Origin: Limnochorda sp. L945t | GTDB taxonomy: Bacteria; Bacillota; Limnochordia; Limnochordales; Geochordaceae | Direction: 5' to 3' | Assembly (NCBI RefSeq): GCF_035593305.1 | Contig: NZ_CP141615.1 | Span: forward strand, 2,573,722 to 2,637,721 | Length of the DNA stretch: 64,000 bases | Shown here: piece after piece, positions 50,259-58,382 of the stretch | How positions within the stretch are numbered: the first letter of the stretch is position 1 | Layout: each line of letters opens with the position of its first letter | Made by a program: the position numbers and the translations under genes | Notes under the pieces: model-generated | Told to the model about the DNA's origin: nothing | What the model saw: only the letters and a program-made list of their open reading frames with translations | Databases searched by the model: none

Positions 50259-51309
50259 GGCCGTCGCCCCCCGCATCCCCGGTCCAGGCGTGCACCCGCT
50301 CGACCAGCCGCTCCAGGTGCGACGGGTCGGCGTCCGGCGGCACGCCGTGGCCGAGGTTGAAGATGTGCCCCGGCCTGCCCGCGGCCGCCTCCACGATGGC
50401 TCGCGCCCTGGCCTCGACCAGCGGCCACGGCGCCCGCAGCAGAGCCGGGTCGAGGTTGCCCTGGATGCCGTGCCGCGCGGGGTCGACGCGCCGCCAGGCC
50501 TCGGCCAGCTCGACCCGCCAGTCGACGCCGATGACGTCGGCCCCCAATCCTGCCAGGCGATCGAGCAGCCCCGCCGTCTCCACCCCGAAGTAGACGACGG
50601 GCACGCCGAGAGCCCTGACGCGCCCCACGAGGCGCCTCAAAGACGGCGCCACCCACTCGTCGAAGTCGGCCGGCGACAGCGCCCCCACCCAGCTGTCAAA
50701 GATCTGCACGGCCGAGGCGCCGGCCCGCACCTGGGCCTCCAGGAACGACGCGACCGCCTGCTCCAGGCGGTCTATGAGCGCGCTCCACAGGCCCGTATCG
50801 GCGTGCATCAAGCGCTTGGTCTCCACGAACGTACGGGAAGGGGCGCCCTCGATCAGGTACGAGGCCAGCGTGAAGGGGCCGCCCGCGAACCCGATGAGCG
50901 GCACGTCGAGCTCCCCGACCAGGAGCCGGATCGTCTCGCCGACGAAGGGCAGGCGCTCGGCCACCTCCTCCGGCCTCAGCGCCTCCACCTGCGCCGCCGA
51001 GCGCACCGGCTCGTCCACCACGGGGCCCCGGCGCTCCTCGAGCCGGAAGCCCACGCCCAGCCCCTCGAACAGCACGCTGATGTCGGAGAAGAGGATGGCG
51101 GCATCCACGCCGAGCCGCCGCACCGGCTGCAGCGTCACCTCGGCGCACACGTCAGGGCGGTGCACGATGTCGAGCAGCGACAGGCGGGCGCGCACCGCCC
51201 GGTACTCCGGCAGGTAGCGCCCCGCCTGTCGCATGAACCACACGGGCGTGGGCCGGGCCGGCTCTCGCCGGCACGCCCGTACGAAACGATCGTCCCGCAC
51301 GCTCCGCAT
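50248..51309 (-). CDS. hemE: Uroporphyrinogen decarboxylase
   Basis: 353 residues; removes four acetate carboxyls from uroporphyrinogen III. Signature segments: PVWFMRQAGRYLPEYRAVR (substrate-binding Arg residues), DAAILFSDISVLFEGLGV with the catalytic Asp, GFAGGPFTLASYLIEG, IFDSWVGALSPADFDEWV, GVDWRVELAEAW, GIQGNLDPALLRAP and HIFNLGHGVPPDADP. GAAGGGG is upstream of ATG 51309. First gene of the heme operon, behind the promoter at 51386-51415. Confidence 0.96.
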   Translation of the reverse strand: MRSVRDDRFVRACRREPARPTPVWFMRQAGRYLPEYRAVRARLSLLDIVHRPDVCAEVTLQPVRRLGVDAAILFSDISVLFEGLGVGFRLEERRGPVVDEPVRSAAQVEALRPEEVAERLPFVGETIRLLVGELDVPLIGFAGGPFTLASYLIEGAPSRTFVETKRLMHADTGLWSALIDRLEQAVASFLEAQVRAGASAVQIFDSWVGALSPADFDEWVAPSLRRLVGRVRALGVPVVYFGVETAGLLDRLAGLGADVIGVDWRVELAEAWRRVDPARHGIQGNLDPALLRAPWPLVEARARAIVEAAAGRPGHIFNLGHGVPPDADPSHLERLVERVHAWTGDAGGDGHAS

Positions 51310-51344
51310 GAGCCCCTTCGTGCCGCAAGGCGAGTGCCGAGGCC

Positions 51345-51377
51345 ACGCAAACCTGAGGAAAAGTGCGTAAACCTCAG
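51345..51377. repeat. Direct and inverted repeats in the heme operon leader
   Basis: On the minus strand AGGTTTACGCA and AGGTTTGCGTG (one a near copy of the other) are spaced about 20 bases, and CTGAGG with CCTCAG form an inverted pair between them. They lie just after the predicted transcription start of the heme operon, a plausible operator site. Confidence 0.5.
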
Positions 51378-51385
51378 CCCCCCGG

Positions 51386-51415
51386 ATTATAGGCCGCGGG
51401 GCTCCTGCGTGTCCA
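51386..51415 (-). promoter_or_regulatory. Promoter of the heme operon
   Basis: Minus strand TGGACA (51415-51410, five of six matches to TTGACA), 18 bases, then a perfect TATAAT (51391-51386). Predicted start near 51379, about 70 bases before hemE. It lies just downstream of the aldo/keto reductase gene, so the two are separately transcribed. Confidence 0.75.
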
Positions 51416-51498
51416 CCGCGCGTTCATCCCGAAATCGACCCGACGAACGTCCCGGAACGCATCCCCCTGCGGGGCGGGGCAGGTCCGCCCCCTCCGGC

Positions 51499-52443
51499 TT
51501 ACTCCGGTCGCATGATCGCCTCGATCTTCTGGCGTACGTCGTCGGTCAGCGTCCACCCGGCCACGCCCGCCGCCTCGGCGATCTGCCCCGGTCGCCGCGC
51601 ACCCCACAGCGCCACCGTGACGCCGGGCTGGTCGAGCACCCACCGCACGGCCAGCTGCGCCACCGTCTTGCCGAGCTCGGCGGCGAGGGACTTGAGCTGT
51701 TCGACCTTCCGCAGGTTGCGCCGGAACGCTTCCCCCTGGAACCGGGGCTCGTCCGCGCGGCTGTCGCCGGGCGGAAACGTGGTGGCCTCGGTGAACTTTC
51801 CCGTCAACAGCCCGCGGGCCAGCGGGCTGTAGGCGAGCACCCCGATCCCGTGTTGCCGGCAGTAGGGCAGCACGTCGGCCTCGATCCGCCGGTCGAAGAG
51901 GCTGTACGGCGGCTGGTTGGAGTGGAGCGGCGCCACCTTGCGCCACTCGTCCATCTGCTGCACGTCGTAGTTGCTCACGCCGAGCGCCCGGATCTTCCCC
52001 TCCCGCTGCAGCTGGACGAAGACCTCGGCCGTCTCGGCGATGGGTGTCTTCGGGTCCGGCCAGTGCACCTGGTAGATGTCGATGGTCTCCACCCGCAGCC
52101 GCCGCAGGCTCTCCTCCACCTCTTTGCGGATGCGCGAAGGGGAGGAGTTGCGCCAGACGTTTTCCTTGTCGTCCCACTCCATGCCGCACTTGGTGGCGAT
52201 GACGACCTGGTCGCGCGCCACCTTCTTCTCCGCCAGTGCCCGCGCGACGATCTCCTCCGACAGGCCAAACCCATAGACCGCTGCGGTGTCGATGGTGGTG
52301 ATGCCCATGTCCAGCGCCTCGTGAATGGCCCTCACCGCGTCACCCACGTCGGTGCCGCCCCAGAGCCACCCACCGATGGCCCACGTGCCGAGCGCCACCC
52401 GGGAGACGCGAATCCCCGTGCCGTCCAGGATCGTGTACTCCAA
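51499..52443 (-). CDS. Aldo/keto reductase
   Basis: 314 residues, NADPH-dependent TIM-barrel oxidoreductase of the YhdN/general-stress type. Motifs: RVSRVALGTWAIGGWLWGG, TIDTAAVYGFGLSEEIV (catalytic Asp and Tyr), VIATKCGME (catalytic Lys), YQVHWPDP (catalytic His), LGVSNYDVQQM, and the C-terminal cofactor block QLAVRWVLDQPGVTVALWGA followed by RPGQIAEAAGV. Monocistronic, upstream of and on the same strand as the heme operon. The substrate is unknown. Confidence 0.9.
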   Translation of the reverse strand: MEYTILDGTGIRVSRVALGTWAIGGWLWGGTDVGDAVRAIHEALDMGITTIDTAAVYGFGLSEEIVARALAEKKVARDQVVIATKCGMEWDDKENVWRNSSPSRIRKEVEESLRRLRVETIDIYQVHWPDPKTPIAETAEVFVQLQREGKIRALGVSNYDVQQMDEWRKVAPLHSNQPPYSLFDRRIEADVLPYCRQHGIGVLAYSPLARGLLTGKFTEATTFPPGDSRADEPRFQGEAFRRNLRKVEQLKSLAAELGKTVAQLAVRWVLDQPGVTVALWGARRPGQIAEAAGVAGWTLTDDVRQKIEAIMRPE

Positions 52444-52592
52444 ATGCCTCTACCTCCGCTCACGTGCATGGTACCATCCAGCAATCGCCTCCGGCCGCTG
52501 CGTGCGGCATCCCCTTGCCCCGCCCAGAACCTTTCGCGACATTTGAGCTACTCACCGGCGAGGGAAAAACCTGTCGTGGACCGGGAGGTGTC

Positions 52593-53993
52593 GTGACCGC
52601 CATGCTGTGGGATCGTCGGACCAGGCGGGCCGGCAGGCTGCGGGGGGCTCTCGCCCTTGCGACGGGGGCGCTCCTCGCCGCTTTGCTCGTCCTGGCGGCC
52701 CTGCCCGCCCTGGCCCAGGAGCAGGCTCCGAAAGTCGAGCACAGCCGCCTGCCCAACGGCCTGGACATCTACGTGTACGAAGACCATACCGCCCCCCTCG
52801 TCTCGGTCAACCTGTGGTACCGGGTAGGTTCCCGCGACGAGCCGGTGGGCTTGCGGGGCATGGCCCATCTCATGGAACACATGATGTTCAAGGGTTCGAC
52901 CCGGGTGGGGCCGGAGCAGCACGCCCGGCTCATCCAGGCCGCCGGCGGGATCTCCAATGCGTTCACCACGACCGACGCCACGGTGTACTGGGAGAAGGTG
53001 CCGTCGTCGCAGCTGGAGCTGGCGCTGGCGCTCGAGGCGGAGCGGATGGCGCACCTGGCCATCACCCCTGAGAAGCTCGCCTCCGAGCGGGAAGTCGTGA
53101 AAGAAGAGTACCGGGCCAGGCTCCAAAACGACCCCATCGGCGTCGCCTTCGACCGGTTCCACTCGTTCATGTTCGAGGGCACCCCGTATGCGTGGACGCC
53201 CGCCGGCTTCCTGGACGACCTGGATCGCATCACCGTGAACGACCTCGACCGCTTCTATCGCACCCACTATGTCCCGTCCAACGCGGTGCTGGTCGTGGCC
53301 GGCGATACGACCCTCGCGGAGGTCGAACGGCTCGCCCGCATCCACTTCGGGCCCATCCCGCCCGGCGAGGTGCCCGAGCGGCAGGCCATCCGCTTCGCCG
53401 CGCCGGCCCTGGGCCAGCCGCGCCGCGAGCAGCTCGCCCTGCCCGTCCAGGTGCCCGGCGTGCTCGCCGGCTTCGCGGTGCCCGGCGCCCGCAGCGAGGA
53501 TCGGTACGCGCTGGCGGTGGCGTCGAGCATCCTGAGCGGCGGGGAGAGCGCCCGGCTCTACCAGCGGCTGGTGAAGGAGCGGCAGCTGGCGGTGTACGCG
53601 GGCGGGGCGCCGCTCGACTACGCACACGCCGGGGCTTTCCTCGGCATCAGCTTCTTCCTGCCGCCCCACACGCCCGAGCAGGAGGTGGAGGCGCTCCTGG
53701 CGGAGATCGGGCGGCTGGCCGATGAGCCGCCGACCCCGGAGGAGCTCGCCGCCGCTCGCAACCAGGTGGCGGCCGCCATGGCCTTCCAGATGGACTCCCT
53801 GGACGGCGTGGCCGGGCTGATCGGCGGGGCCGTGGTCGTCGAGGGGGATCTCGGGGCGTTCACCCGGGGCATCGAGCCGTACCTGCAGGTGAGCGCCCAG
53901 GACGTGCAGCGGGTAGCCCGGCGCTATCTGCAGCCGGCCCATGCGACCGTGGTGACCCTGGTACCCGCACAAGGGGGTGCTGCTCGGCCATGA
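52593..53993 (+). CDS. Exported zinc protease, M16 family (active subunit)
   Basis: About 466 residues. A Sec-type signal peptide (basic RRTRRAGRLRG, long hydrophobic core, ALAQE) directs export. The mature N-terminal domain has the inverted zinc motif HLMEH (about 92-96 from the GTG start) and the third ligand Glu in ALALEAERM, so it is catalytically competent; the C-terminal domain begins near residue 240 and has GESARLYQRLVKERQLAV. M16 proteins of this type act as heterodimers with an inactive partner, supplied by the next gene (ATGA overlap). Start: GTG 52593 (GGGAGG four bases upstream) or ATG 52602 (13 bases); both give a workable signal peptide. Confidence 0.9.
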   Translation: MTAMLWDRRTRRAGRLRGALALATGALLAALLVLAALPALAQEQAPKVEHSRLPNGLDIYVYEDHTAPLVSVNLWYRVGSRDEPVGLRGMAHLMEHMMFKGSTRVGPEQHARLIQAAGGISNAFTTTDATVYWEKVPSSQLELALALEAERMAHLAITPEKLASEREVVKEEYRARLQNDPIGVAFDRFHSFMFEGTPYAWTPAGFLDDLDRITVNDLDRFYRTHYVPSNAVLVVAGDTTLAEVERLARIHFGPIPPGEVPERQAIRFAAPALGQPRREQLALPVQVPGVLAGFAVPGARSEDRYALAVASSILSGGESARLYQRLVKERQLAVYAGGAPLDYAHAGAFLGISFFLPPHTPEQEVEALLAEIGRLADEPPTPEELAAARNQVAAAMAFQMDSLDGVAGLIGGAVVVEGDLGAFTRGIEPYLQVSAQDVQRVARRYLQPAHATVVTLVPAQGGAARP

Positions 53994-55552
53994 ACCAGCC
54001 CTGCCGTATCCGCGAGGCGCTCCGGCGCCGGTCGCTGTGGTTGCTGGCTGCCATCCTGACGTTGGGCGTGGCCCTCGAAGCAGCCGGGCAGCCGGCCGCC
54101 GCTCCTTCGCCGTCCTCCCCTGCCCCGGCCCCCGTGGAGCTGCCGCCCATCCCGCCCATCACGCTTCCCGAGGCGGTCGAGCCGGTGTCGCTGCCGCCCA
54201 TCACCCGGGAGACGTTGCCCAACGGCCTCGAGGTCGTGGTGGTGGAGCGCCACGGGCGCCCTCTCGCCTATGCGCTGCTCTCCTTGCCGGTCGGCGACGT
54301 GGATAGTCCCGTATCCAACCCGGCCGTCGCCACCGTCACGGGGGACATGTTGACGAAGGGGACCATCACCCGCACTGCTCTCGACATCGCCCGTGCCATC
54401 GAGTCGGTGGGCGGCAGACTCGGCGCCTCCGTGGGCCCGGAGCGGACCCAGGTGTACGCGGCCACGCTCGCCCGCCACCTGCCGCTCGCCCTGGAGCTGA
54501 TGGCGGACGTGGTGCGCCACCCCGTGTTCCCGGAGGACGAGCTCGTCATCTACCGCCGCCAGGTCGAGGCGAGCATCAAGCAATCCTGGGACGACCCGGC
54601 GACGCTGGCCGGCCTGCACGCCGAGGAGCTGCTCTACGGCAACCGCCACCCGCTGGGGCACTTCACGACCCCGGCGGAGGTCGACGCCGTCAGCCGCGAG
54701 CAACTGATCGCCTTCCACCGGGAGCACTACTCGCCGAAAGGTGCGCGCCTGCTCGTGTCGGGCGACGTCGAGCCCGCCGAGGTGCTGGAGCTGGCGCGCC
54801 GGTGGCTTGGCGACTGGGAGGCGGCGGCACGGGCCGCCGGCAACGGCGCTTCCGCAGCCGCGGCCTCGGAGCCCCGAATGGCTCCGGTCCTCCCCGCCCT
54901 GGAGAAAAGCCGCATCCGGTTCGTCGAGTGGCCCGGGCAAACCCAGGTGCGCATCGAGTTGCGGCAGCCGGGGCCGCCGGCGACCGTCGACGACTGGCTG
55001 GCCCTCAGCGCGTACAACTACGTCCTGGGCGGCGGGGGGTTCGCCTCTCGCCTGATGCGGACGGTACGCTCCGAGCTCGGCCAGACCTACGACATCCACA
55101 CATACTACGAGCGGCAACGCTTCCCGGCCGCGTTCGTCCTGTCGACCTACACCCGCAACGCCGAGGTGTGGAAGACTCTCGAGGTGATCCGCGCCGAGCT
55201 CGAGCGGTTCGCCCGGGAAGGCGTGCGGCCGGAAGAGCTGGACGACGCCCGGCAGTTCATGATCCTGAGCTACCCGTCCGGCCTGGAGACACTGAGCTCT
55301 CTCACGGCGAGCGTGGACAGCGCGCTGTACCTGGGGCGCGGGCTCGAGTGGGTTTCGCAGTTCCCGGTCAAGGTCAGTCAGCTCACGCCCGAAGAGGTGA
55401 ACGCGGCCATCCGCCGGTATTTCCATCCGGAGCGGTTCGCCATCGTGCTGCTCGGCGACCCGGAAGTCCTGCAGCACGCTCCCCCCACCATCTGGGGAGT
55501 GCCGGCGAGCGCCATCGAGAAGGTGCCGAAGAGCTTCGTGCCGGACTCGTGA
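53990..55552 (+). CDS. M16 family peptidase-like protein (inactive partner subunit)
   Basis: 520 residues. An N-terminal signal/anchor (LWLLAAILTLGVALEAAG) is followed by a Pro/Ala/Ser-rich linker (about 34-65) and two M16 domains. At the position of the HxxEH zinc motif it has VTGDMLTKG, so the zinc site is lost, but the second domain keeps the substrate-binding Arg and Tyr pair in RTVRSELGQTYDIHTYYERQ. This matches the non-catalytic chain of two-subunit M16 proteases. The ATG overlaps the stop of the active chain, consistent with 1:1 synthesis. Substrate unknown. Confidence 0.9.
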   Translation: MNQPCRIREALRRRSLWLLAAILTLGVALEAAGQPAAAPSPSSPAPAPVELPPIPPITLPEAVEPVSLPPITRETLPNGLEVVVVERHGRPLAYALLSLPVGDVDSPVSNPAVATVTGDMLTKGTITRTALDIARAIESVGGRLGASVGPERTQVYAATLARHLPLALELMADVVRHPVFPEDELVIYRRQVEASIKQSWDDPATLAGLHAEELLYGNRHPLGHFTTPAEVDAVSREQLIAFHREHYSPKGARLLVSGDVEPAEVLELARRWLGDWEAAARAAGNGASAAAASEPRMAPVLPALEKSRIRFVEWPGQTQVRIELRQPGPPATVDDWLALSAYNYVLGGGGFASRLMRTVRSELGQTYDIHTYYERQRFPAAFVLSTYTRNAEVWKTLEVIRAELERFAREGVRPEELDDARQFMILSYPSGLETLSSLTASVDSALYLGRGLEWVSQFPVKVSQLTPEEVNAAIRRYFHPERFAIVLLGDPEVLQHAPPTIWGVPASAIEKVPKSFVPDS

Positions 55553-55584
55553 GCCTGGCACGACGAAGGAAGGGGACGGAGCCC

Positions 55585-56694
55585 GTGAGAGATCCGAGAG
55601 TGTCCCGGATGGCCGAGGTCCTGGTCCGCTACAGCGTGGAGGTGAAGCCGGGGGACCTCGTGCTCGTGCAGGGCAGCGACCTGGCCTCACCCCTCATCGC
55701 CGAGGTGTACCGCGAGGTACTGCGGGCCGGCGGCCACCCCGACGTGGTGACGGGCGTGCCGGGGCTCAGCGAGATCTTCTACAAGGAAGCGTCGCAGGCG
55801 CAACTCGAGCACGTCTCGCCGCTGGCGCAGCTGAGCGTGGAGAAGTACCAGGTGCACGTCAGCATCGGCGGCGCCCACAACGTCAAGCACCTCGCCGGCG
55901 TCGACCCCAAGCGCCAGGCGGTACGCAGCAAGGCGCTGGCTCCTCTCAACACCCTCTTCATGCAGCGGGCCGCCCGGGGCGAGCTCCGCTGGGTCTACAC
56001 CGAGTTTCCGACCAACGCGCTCGCCCAGGAGGCGGGCATGTCGCTCGCCGACTTCGAGGAGTTCGTCTTTGCGGCGTGCAAGGTCGACCGGCCCGACCCC
56101 GTCGCCGCCTGGCGCTCGGTTCACGGCGACCAGGAGCGGATATGCCGCTTCCTGGAGCGGTTCGACGTGCTCCGGATCGTCGCCCGCGACACGGATCTGA
56201 CGCTGCGGGTCGGCGGCCGCAAGTGGGAAAACGCCGACGGCAAGGCTAACTTCCCCGACGGCGAGGTGTTCACCGGGCCGGTGGAGGACTCGGCCAACGG
56301 GTACATCCGCTTCAGCTTCCCCGGCATCTATGCGGGCAAGGAGATCGAGGACATCCGGCTCGAGTTCCAGGACGGCAAGGTCGTGAAGGCCACCGCCCGC
56401 CGGGGGGAGGAGCTGCTTCACGCCCTGCTCGACTCCGACCCCGGGGCCCGGTATCTGGGCGAGCTCGGCATCGGCACCAACTTCGAGATCCAGCGCTTCA
56501 CGCGGGAGATGCTGTTCGACGAGAAGATCGGGGGCACGGTGCACCTGGCGGTGGGTGCCGGCTACCCCGAGACGGGCAGCAAGAACGAGTCCGGCGTTCA
56601 CTGGGACATGCTGTGCGACATGCGGGACGGCGGCGAGATCTACGGCGACGGCCGGCTCATCTACCGGTCGGGGAAGTTCCTGCTCGAGGCCTGA
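55585..56694 (+). CDS. Aminopeptidase, M29 family (AmpS/PepS type)
   Basis: 369 residues, cobalt- or zinc-dependent broad-specificity leucyl-type aminopeptidase of thermophiles and other bacteria. Residues about 5-130 form the N-terminal domain (KPGDLVLVQGSDLASPLIAE); the catalytic domain has FPDGEVFTGPVEDSANGYIR, LGELGIGTNFEIQRFTREML, FDEKIGGTVHLAVGAGYPET, and SGVHWDMLCDM, containing the conserved Glu, His and Asp metal ligands. GTG 55585 is chosen, with GGGGACGGA upstream. It follows the M16 pair by 32 bases and may be cotranscribed, making a small peptide-degrading unit. Confidence 0.93.
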   Translation: MRDPRVSRMAEVLVRYSVEVKPGDLVLVQGSDLASPLIAEVYREVLRAGGHPDVVTGVPGLSEIFYKEASQAQLEHVSPLAQLSVEKYQVHVSIGGAHNVKHLAGVDPKRQAVRSKALAPLNTLFMQRAARGELRWVYTEFPTNALAQEAGMSLADFEEFVFAACKVDRPDPVAAWRSVHGDQERICRFLERFDVLRIVARDTDLTLRVGGRKWENADGKANFPDGEVFTGPVEDSANGYIRFSFPGIYAGKEIEDIRLEFQDGKVVKATARRGEELLHALLDSDPGARYLGELGIGTNFEIQRFTREMLFDEKIGGTVHLAVGAGYPETGSKNESGVHWDMLCDMRDGGEIYGDGRLIYRSGKFLLEA

Positions 56695-56760
56695 CGCAGC
56701 GGCCGCCGACCCGTGGCAGCCGGCCGCGCTCGACCAGCGGCGCCGGCCGCCCTCGACGGC

Positions 56761-56804
56761 CGGCCGTAAGCCGCCGATGAACCCGGCCGTGAGCCGCCGA
56801 TGAA
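56761..56804. repeat. Two near-identical 21-bp direct repeats
   Basis: CGGCCGTAAGCCGCCGATGAA (56761-56781, given here as a 21-base unit) recurs at 56784-56804 with one change (A to G at position 8 of the unit), a 23-bp period. The region is noncoding, between the aminopeptidase and TPR genes. Confidence 0.7.
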
Positions 56805-56820
56805 ATAGAGCGGAAGGTCC

Positions 56821-56867
56821 GGGTTTGCCGCCGGGAGCAGGACGAGGCTCTCCCCGGCGGCGAACCC
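56821..56867 (+). repeat. Long hairpin upstream of the TPR gene
   Basis: GGGTTTGCCGCCGGG (56821-56835) pairs with CCCGGCGGCGAACCC (56853-56867), 15 pairs with one T-G wobble and a 17-base loop containing AGGACGAGG. It ends 4 bases before the GTG at 56872. No U-tract follows, so a terminator is unlikely; a leader regulatory structure or a remnant mobile repeat is possible. Confidence 0.55.
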
Positions 56868-56871
56868 TCCT

Positions 56872-57564
56872 GTGAAGCAGCGTCCCGGAAGCGTGGCGAC
56901 GAGCGGGATGGACAGGCGCACGTCGCACGACGAGTTGGGCCCGAGGGCCATCGCAATCCTGTTGGTGCTCCTGGCCGTGCTGGGCGCAGGAGCCTCCACC
57001 CACGCCCGGGTAGGCTACGACTGGGCCGCGCTGCTCCGCGCGGCCGGCTCGCGGCAGGACCCCGAGAGCCTGTTGATGCAGGCGACGGCCTACCTCAACC
57101 TCGGGCGCGTGGTCCAGGCGGTCACCATCATCGACGAGCTCGGCCGGATGGGCGGCCGGGAGATGGTACCGCCCGTGCTCGCCTCGTGCGCCGAACGCCT
57201 GCGCACCGACCCCGCGGATCTGCCCGCTCTCTACTGCCTGGCCGCCGGCCACTTCACGCTGCAGGAGACGGGGCCGGCCCTGGCCCATCTGCGGCGGGTC
57301 ATCGAGCTGGATCCGTCCAACCCGTGGCCGCTCGTGCTGATGTCGCTGGCCCAGCTCAGCGGCGGCGACGAGGCCGGGGCGCGCGCGAGCGCCGAGCGGG
57401 CGCTGGCGGTCGATCGGGGCAACCAGTACGCGCACCTGATCCTGAGCCAGATCGACCTGCGGCAGCACAACTACTGGGGGTTCGTGGTGCACTACCTCGC
57501 AGCACCGGACGCAAGCCGCGAGATGCTCGACTACCTACGCCGCAAGCAGGAGGCCTCCCGCTGA
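56872..57564 (+). CDS. Membrane-anchored TPR-repeat protein
   Basis: Up to 230 residues. One transmembrane segment (AIAILLVLLAVLGAGAS, about 26-42) is followed by helical repeats of the tetratricopeptide type: ESLLMQATAYLNLGRVVQAV, PALYCLAAGHFTLQETGPAL, WPLVLMSLAQLSGGDEAGAR, each ending in a conserved Pro/Asp turn. Such repeats bind partner proteins; no enzymatic function is visible. The start is unsure: GTG 56872 lacks an SD and abuts a hairpin, while ATG 56908 would still keep the anchor. It converges with the Crp-like gene 9 bases away. Confidence 0.72.
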   Translation: MKQRPGSVATSGMDRRTSHDELGPRAIAILLVLLAVLGAGASTHARVGYDWAALLRAAGSRQDPESLLMQATAYLNLGRVVQAVTIIDELGRMGGREMVPPVLASCAERLRTDPADLPALYCLAAGHFTLQETGPALAHLRRVIELDPSNPWPLVLMSLAQLSGGDEAGARASAERALAVDRGNQYAHLILSQIDLRQHNYWGFVVHYLAAPDASREMLDYLRRKQEASR

Positions 57565-57573
57565 GTACCGGCC

Positions 57574-58320
57574 TCACCCCACCCACGGGTCGGCGGGCAG
57601 GGCGGCGGCGAGCCGCCCCCGATCCACCCAGAGCCGGCCACGGCCCCGCCGTACCACGATCCCCTGGCGCTGCAGGCGCTGTAAGCCCCGGTTGACGGAT
57701 TCGCGGGTCGTACCCGCCAGGTTGGCGAGCTCCTGCTGGGTGACGCGAAGGGAGACGACGGCCGCCGAGGCGGGTGACCCGCCGGACATACGCTGCAGGA
57801 GACGGGCAAGACGCACCACCACCGGGCCGCCGGCCGCCTCCTCGAGGCGCCGGTCGGCCTCCCGGAGCCGGCGCGCCAGCAGCTCCAGGAGCTCCACGGC
57901 AAGCCGCGGGTCCTCCTGCAGCACCCGGGTGAACGCCTGCCGGTCGAGCCGCCACAGGCGCGAGGGCTCGAGGGCCTGCACCGAGGCAGAACGCTCCAGC
58001 CCGTCGAGAAGGGCCATCTCCCCGATGATGTCCCCCGCGGACAGGTGGGCGAGGCTCACCTCCCGCCCGTCGGGGGTCGTGCGGAAGACCCGCAGCCGGC
58101 CCCGCTCGACCAGGTACAGGGAGTCTCCGGGCTCTTCCTGCAAGAAGAGGTACGCCTCGGACTCGAGGTCGACGGGCCGCATGTGGGACGCCAGCTCCAG
58201 CAGGCGCTCGTAGGGCAGCACGCGCAGGATGCCGGATCGGCCCAGCATTGCCGCGACATCCCGGGCGCCGACCGTCGCCGGCGGCCGCGTGCCTGGAGCT
58301 AGTTGCGACGTCGTAGCCAC
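57574..58320 (-). CDS. Crp/Fnr-family transcriptional regulator
   Basis: 248 residues. The cyclic-nucleotide-binding-like domain (about 30-140) shows FLQEEPGDSLYLVERGRLRV and HLSAGDIIGEMALLDGLERS; the GE-ALLDG stretch resembles the phosphate-binding cassette but lacks the RxA arginine-plus-Ser pair of true CRP, with RSAS here. The C-terminal helix-turn-helix (about 190-230) is VTQQELANLAGTTRESVNRG, LQRLQRQGIVV. No N-terminal cysteine cluster, so it is not an FNR oxygen sensor. GTG 58320 has GGGGGG upstream. Targets unknown; the peroxiredoxin gene lies immediately upstream on the same strand. Confidence 0.92.
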   Translation of the reverse strand: MATTSQLAPGTRPPATVGARDVAAMLGRSGILRVLPYERLLELASHMRPVDLESEAYLFLQEEPGDSLYLVERGRLRVFRTTPDGREVSLAHLSAGDIIGEMALLDGLERSASVQALEPSRLWRLDRQAFTRVLQEDPRLAVELLELLARRLREADRRLEEAAGGPVVVRLARLLQRMSGGSPASAAVVSLRVTQQELANLAGTTRESVNRGLQRLQRQGIVVRRGRGRLWVDRGRLAAALPADPWVG

Positions 58321-58382
58321 GGGCCCGCCCCCCGGGCTCAGGGTTGGCGGCGGGCCCGCGCTCTTCCTTTCAGCGGATCCCG

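Noticed and set aside
56821-56867. Terminator of the aminopeptidase gene
   Set aside because: The hairpin is not followed by a run of T and lies 127 bases after the stop.
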